Source: an uncultured Candidatus Saccharibacteria bacterium (GTDB lineage: Bacteria; Patescibacteriota; Saccharimonadia; Saccharimonadales; UBA4665). Taken from it: 19,461 bases of DNA. The position numbers and the translations under genes are program-made. Shown here one piece after another: positions 16,633-19,461 of this stretch. The stretch covers positions 1-19,461 of the forward strand of contig CAITDW010000155.1 of assembly GCA_903891235.1 (NCBI GenBank). Direction: 5' to 3'. The notes under the pieces were generated by a model. That model was not told the DNA's origin and did not search any database. It was given only the letters and a program-made list of their open reading frames with translations. Each line of letters opens with the position of its first letter. Position 1 is the first letter of the stretch.

Positions 16633-16978
16633 TAAAGAACAACTTAAGGCGATAGAGTTTTGTGATAAAATATTAAGCAATGATTTTACTTATGAATATA
16701 TCCTTAATTCAATTAGTCCTTTAGTAGGTGTAATATATAAAATAATGCCAGAAGATTATGTACATTGTAATCTATTACAGGATTACGGTATTCTTGTCGG
16801 CGATATTCAAGAGATGGATTCAATCTCTGAAGAAGAAAAAATCGAAAAAATTAAAGACATGACCTATCGATTTAAAAACAGGTTTACTATCTTGGCTAGG
16901 GATATTCTTGTAAAAATAGCCGAAGATGAAAAAGAAGCTATAGATAACGGATATTGTTTAGAATTATTAAAAAAATAA
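16610..16978 (+). CDS. Small helical protein of unknown function
   Basis: The product is 122 aa from ATG 16610 (a GTG at 16607 would add one residue). It is acidic and predicted helical, with no signal peptide, membrane segment or motif I recognise; residues ~70-110 (EEEKIEKIKDMTYRFKNRF...) look amphipathic. It follows the second TPR gene by 45 bp, starts just past the junction of repeat copy B and overlaps the TPR remnant. It could be the last operon gene, for example a chaperone or immunity-type small partner, or a gene whose original start was replaced by the recombination. No Shine-Dalgarno is visible. No function is assigned. Confidence 0.5.
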   Translation: MIKELLTNKEQLKAIEFCDKILSNDFTYEYILNSISPLVGVIYKIMPEDYVHCNLLQDYGILVGDIQEMDSISEEEKIEKIKDMTYRFKNRFTILARDILVKIAEDEKEAIDNGYCLELLKK

Positions 16979-16984
16979 AAAAAT

Positions 16985-17194
16985 ATGGGTTGGCTAATAA
17001 AAAATAAATTTTTACTGCAAACCTCAACCGAGTGTCGTACCATAGATTTTGTCAATTGTAAGAAACAACACTCAGAGGATTTTCAGAACGTGTCAGAGAA
17101 CACAGAAATAACGCGAGCAGCTTTTATTTCAAGTATTATTCTAAACGTTCATAATCTAATCGTCAACACTGAATTTAGTAACTCTACAAAATAA
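16985..17194 (+). CDS. Possible short hypothetical protein
   Basis: This 69-aa open frame begins six bases after the preceding stop. It has a mixed Ser/Thr/Asn-rich composition, a moderately hydrophobic stretch near residues 46-60 (AAFISSIILNVHNLIV) and no recognised motif. There is no ribosome binding site in the A/T-only sequence before its ATG. It may be a chance frame or a decayed gene. Confidence 0.25.
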   Translation: MGWLIKNKFLLQTSTECRTIDFVNCKKQHSEDFQNVSENTEITRAAFISSIILNVHNLIVNTEFSNSTK

Positions 17195-17256
17195 GTAGAA
17201 ATTTACCGAGTCTCAGCAAAACGTTAGATAAGAAAATCTTCTGAGTGAAACAAACC

Positions 17257-17261
17257 AGGAG
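17257..17261 (+). promoter_or_regulatory. Strong Shine-Dalgarno for the replication gene
   Basis: AGGAG lies 8 bases before ATG 17270. Most starts in this window lack so good a site, so it fixes this start and suggests efficient translation. Confidence 0.75.
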
Positions 17262-17269
17262 AAAATAGA

Positions 17270-18934
17270 ATGAAAAACTTAAAAAAAGAAAGCCGATTTG
17301 AAAATGAAGAATATGAGTTAAACCCTCTGGGGTCTAGACCTATCATTAAAAGCGCGCAAGTCTATTACACCGACTTTAATTCAGAACAAAAGAAGTCTAA
17401 GTTTACTATTACCCAACACGACTGGAATATAATCTTACGTAATTGCAACTCTGCTAAAACACTCTCAAGTAAAGCAAAAACTCTAATGGGTAATATCAAG
17501 AATATGATAAATAGCTCACCTAGTGGAAAGGCTTATTTATCATATGATGCAATTGACGACATTATTGATTGTCAGAAATGGCAGGTACTTCAATTGAGAA
17601 AACAATTTGCTCATATATTTCATAGCAAGTGGAGAAAGCTTGTAAAGATTGATGGTGTGATAAGGCGGAATGTTATCGTTTTTCAATACACCTCGAATGG
17701 TAGGGATATACTAGACAATTCGTGGAAATATTACGAAAGTATTAAAGCGTGTGGTTTTCCACACGCTTCTATATATAAGGATGAAAATATAAAAGAATAT
17801 AGATCTAATGCGCAAGCGCACGGATCTAATTTTTATAATAATTTTGATTCTTCTATTCAAACGGAATCGACAAAACTTGTTGAAGAGCAAAAAGAGTGGT
17901 TAGCAGAAGAAAGGATAATTGTCGATAATGTACCTACCGAGGAAACTCCAGTAAAGAATCGAAGAGTGAAGAAGCGTAAAGACAACCAACGTAAGAAGCC
18001 GACAAACTCAAGCATGAAAGCAAAAATTATTAAGTTAGTTTCTTACTCTAAGCCCAAGAGCTTAGGGGAAATGCACTCATTACTAGACCAAGGGATGTGT
18101 GACGAACTACGTTCTAAATCTGGCCGTGAGTTTAGCAATAACTTCATTGCACAGAAAGTTTTAGCAATGTCTAAAAACCCCGCGATAACGGCTAGTTTTA
18201 GGTATAAAGCTGGGTTTATTTCGTATATGTCGCTGGCTTTGAGGCATGAGCTGCACGATACGGTAAAGACTTCTGGTGAAGGTTTTCGACTTAGGTCAAA
18301 CATGACTGAAGAAGATAAACAAGATGATGCTGCTGAGAAGTTTTTAACAGATATTGAACAAGAGGCGATACGGCGTGTTTGTCCCGAGAATCAGCTAAAG
18401 GCGAAGCTGGCTAATGCACTTGAGAAAACTAAAGCGTATCAGCTATTATCGAGCTTCATTAAGTTCAAAGTGAGCGACCGCACTGTTCAAATACACCTAA
18501 ACCGCATTTTAAGCATCACTGAGCACGAAAAATCACTCATATTAGCCCAAGTACAGGCAACCTACGAAAGAGCTGATTTTAGGGGTTCGTATCAATTTAT
18601 TGAGAATTTAGAATTTGTTGTAGAAAAACCAGCTTACGATTGGCACATTGCAAAGGTTGATAATTCGAATACTCATTGTCGGGAAGAGCCTGAGCCTTTG
18701 AGATTACCGGAAGGGGTTTGGGGGGAAGTATTGGAAAAACTTATTGCTGAATACGGCGTAGATACTTATAAACACTGGTTTAGCAAGCTAACGGCTAAGG
18801 TAGACGAGGTTGCAAAGACTATCGAACTGAAGGCTAGTAGTAGCATGGTTGAAGATCGGATTATTAGCAATTATGCTAGATCTATAACGCAAATAGCTTA
18901 TGGCATTGGTTTTGAATTAAAAGGGGTAATATGA
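17270..18934 (+). CDS. Plasmid DnaA-like replication initiator protein
   Basis: This 554-aa protein probably acts in plasmid replication. Its last ~75 residues (~482-554) match the DnaA N-terminal domain: VWGEVLEKLIAEYGVDTYKHWF, then IELKASSSMVEDRIISNYAR (compare DnaA W...L....s...f..Wf..l and l.l.aPN.fv.dwI...Y). The AAA+ ATPase and DNA-binding domains of true DnaA are absent. Residues ~45-160 look like a winged-helix Rep-type region (LSYDAIDDII...QLRKQFAHIF). Residues ~228-245 are a strongly basic linker (NRRVKKRKDNQRKK). Rickettsia plasmids carry DnaA-like proteins of this general kind, which is the main clue to the replicon. Two hairpins lie inside the gene at 17745-17827. It overlaps the next gene by ATGA. 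Confidence 0.75.
   Translation: MKNLKKESRFENEEYELNPLGSRPIIKSAQVYYTDFNSEQKKSKFTITQHDWNIILRNCNSAKTLSSKAKTLMGNIKNMINSSPSGKAYLSYDAIDDIIDCQKWQVLQLRKQFAHIFHSKWRKLVKIDGVIRRNVIVFQYTSNGRDILDNSWKYYESIKACGFPHASIYKDENIKEYRSNAQAHGSNFYNNFDSSIQTESTKLVEEQKEWLAEERIIVDNVPTEETPVKNRRVKKRKDNQRKKPTNSSMKAKIIKLVSYSKPKSLGEMHSLLDQGMCDELRSKSGREFSNNFIAQKVLAMSKNPAITASFRYKAGFISYMSLALRHELHDTVKTSGEGFRLRSNMTEEDKQDDAAEKFLTDIEQEAIRRVCPENQLKAKLANALEKTKAYQLLSSFIKFKVSDRTVQIHLNRILSITEHEKSLILAQVQATYERADFRGSYQFIENLEFVVEKPAYDWHIAKVDNSNTHCREEPEPLRLPEGVWGEVLEKLIAEYGVDTYKHWFSKLTAKVDEVAKTIELKASSSMVEDRIISNYARSITQIAYGIGFELKGVI
17745..17768. repeat. Perfect 10-bp stem hairpin inside the initiator gene
   Basis: AAGCGTGTGG and CCACACGCTT pair perfectly around a TTTT loop. 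It is GC-rich for this window and encodes residues ~159-166 (KACGFPHA). It may be part of an inserted palindromic element or a replication or partition site; it has no T-run, so it is not a terminator. Confidence 0.7.
17801..17827. repeat. Second nested hairpin inside the initiator gene
   Basis: An inner stem TGCGC-AA-GCGCA (17809-17820) is enclosed by AGATC (17801-17805) and GATCT (17823-17827), with a 3/2 internal bulge. It begins 32 bases after the previous hairpin, also in frame. Confidence 0.55.
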
Positions 18935-19263
18935 GTCAAAAAAGAATGGATAAGTATCAACTTGAGGAATTGCTCAATCTGAATGTTGCTAAAATAACAC
19001 AACTAATCGGCGAAGCTTCAAAAAAAGGAAACTGGACATTATCAGCAACTTTGTATGGGGAATATGCAATAGAAACTCCAAAAGAGCAATATTGCCCGAA
19101 AGGACAGGATAAAATTAGGCATCCGCACTATGAGTTTTCGGTCAGTTTGAAGAAAGATGCTCTAAAAGAGCTTTTATCTAAAAACCCAAAATGGCCAAAA
19201 TCAATATGTAAGAAATTACTAATGGGAATATCGCACGAGATCGATATAGGGACTTGGTATTAG
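18931..19263 (+). CDS. Small protein coupled to the initiator gene
   Basis: The 110-aa product starts at an ATGA overlap with the initiator stop and is preceded by AAGGGG (18921-18926), so translation is coupled and well supported. It begins with a helical stretch (YQLEELLNLNVAKITQLIGEASKKG) and contains a His/Pro/Cys-bearing middle (YCPKGQDKIRHPHYEFSVSL). I see no signal peptide, membrane segment or known fold. Position suggests a replication or copy-control accessory. The function is unknown. Confidence 0.7.
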   Translation: MSQKRMDKYQLEELLNLNVAKITQLIGEASKKGNWTLSATLYGEYAIETPKEQYCPKGQDKIRHPHYEFSVSLKKDALKELLSKNPKWPKSICKKLLMGISHEIDIGTWY

Positions 19264-19294
19264 TGCGGAAACTTTTCTTACAAGAATAAAAAGG

Positions 19295-19461
19295 CTATAG
19301 TTCATAAGCTGACAATACAGTTAAGACGTCTTCGTTTTTACTTGTTAGGTTTTTTGCCAATGTAGTTAAATCAATCTTTTTTGAAGGTCTAAAGCCTGCT
19401 TGCAGAAAACTTTCGAGTCTTTTTGCATCTTTTTTACCGACTAATAAGAAGAACAATTTAT
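19295..19461 (-). CDS. 3' end of a gene entering from the right edge
   Basis: On the minus strand one frame is open from the window edge to TAG at 19297-19295. It encodes 54 complete residues with coding-like composition: FLLVGKKDAKRLESFL, then AGFRPSKKIDLTTLAKNL and ending LTVLSAYEL. The start lies outside the window. I do not recognise the family. It converges on the 110-aa gene with 31 bases between stops and only a weak imperfect stem (cttttctta...aataaaaag). Confidence 0.6.
   Translation of the reverse strand, partial: KLFFLLVGKKDAKRLESFLQAGFRPSKKIDLTTLAKNLTSKNEDVLTVLSAYEL

Noticed and set aside
19264..19294. Possible bidirectional terminator between convergent genes
   Set aside because: The inverted repeat is imperfect and weak, and there is no proper GC stem.

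Overview
The window looks like part of a plasmid (or plasmid-derived accessory region) of an AT-rich, host-associated alphaproteobacterium of the order Rickettsiales, most likely Rickettsia. Three things point there: a replication-type protein at 17270-18934 that ends in a stand-alone DnaA N-terminal-like domain, as in Rickettsia plasmid DnaA-like proteins; the low GC content; and a cargo rich in ankyrin, TPR and cold-shock proteins. I could not run a database search, so genus and replicon type are inference. No rRNA, tRNA, CRISPR array or clear transposase was seen.

Layout. Positions 1-873 hold no convincing gene. The first ~560 bases have an unusual T/G-rich composition, and a perfect 8-bp-arm palindrome lies at 681-698. 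A three-unit helix-turn-helix protein (874-1329) follows, then a lone flagellin-like protein (1499-2695). On the minus strand are two cold-shock-like reading frames (2709-3146), the upstream one broken by a one-base frameshift.

From 3297 to about 16978 a plus-strand gene series with tiny gaps or overlaps looks like one operon. It encodes a coiled-coil/degenerate ankyrin protein (540 aa), a coiled-coil/ankyrin protein (877 aa), a giant ~2232-aa protein, two exported or membrane-anchored TPR proteins, and a small helical protein. The giant combines a SecA-like DEAD/helicase motor, a glycine-rich hydrophobic region and a class-3-lipase-like domain with a GHSLGA nucleophile elbow. The giant and the second TPR protein share a near-identical ~67-residue C-terminal tail, within a 238-bp direct repeat that also carries the start of the first TPR gene. 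The first TPR gene has a dnaX-type A AAA AAG slippery site; the -1 frame stays open for 44 codons and ends in an ATGA overlap with the next gene.

The last segment (17257-19263) is a probable replication module: the DnaA_N-containing initiator-like protein with two strong hairpins inside its gene, and a translationally coupled 110-aa partner. A minus-strand gene enters from the right edge (19295-19461).

The most interesting candidate system is the 3297-16978 operon. It reads like a multi-component secreted effector or toxin: repeat-protein scaffolds, a SecA-like motor fused to a lipase-like end domain, and exported TPR partners. Its function is not known from sequence alone.
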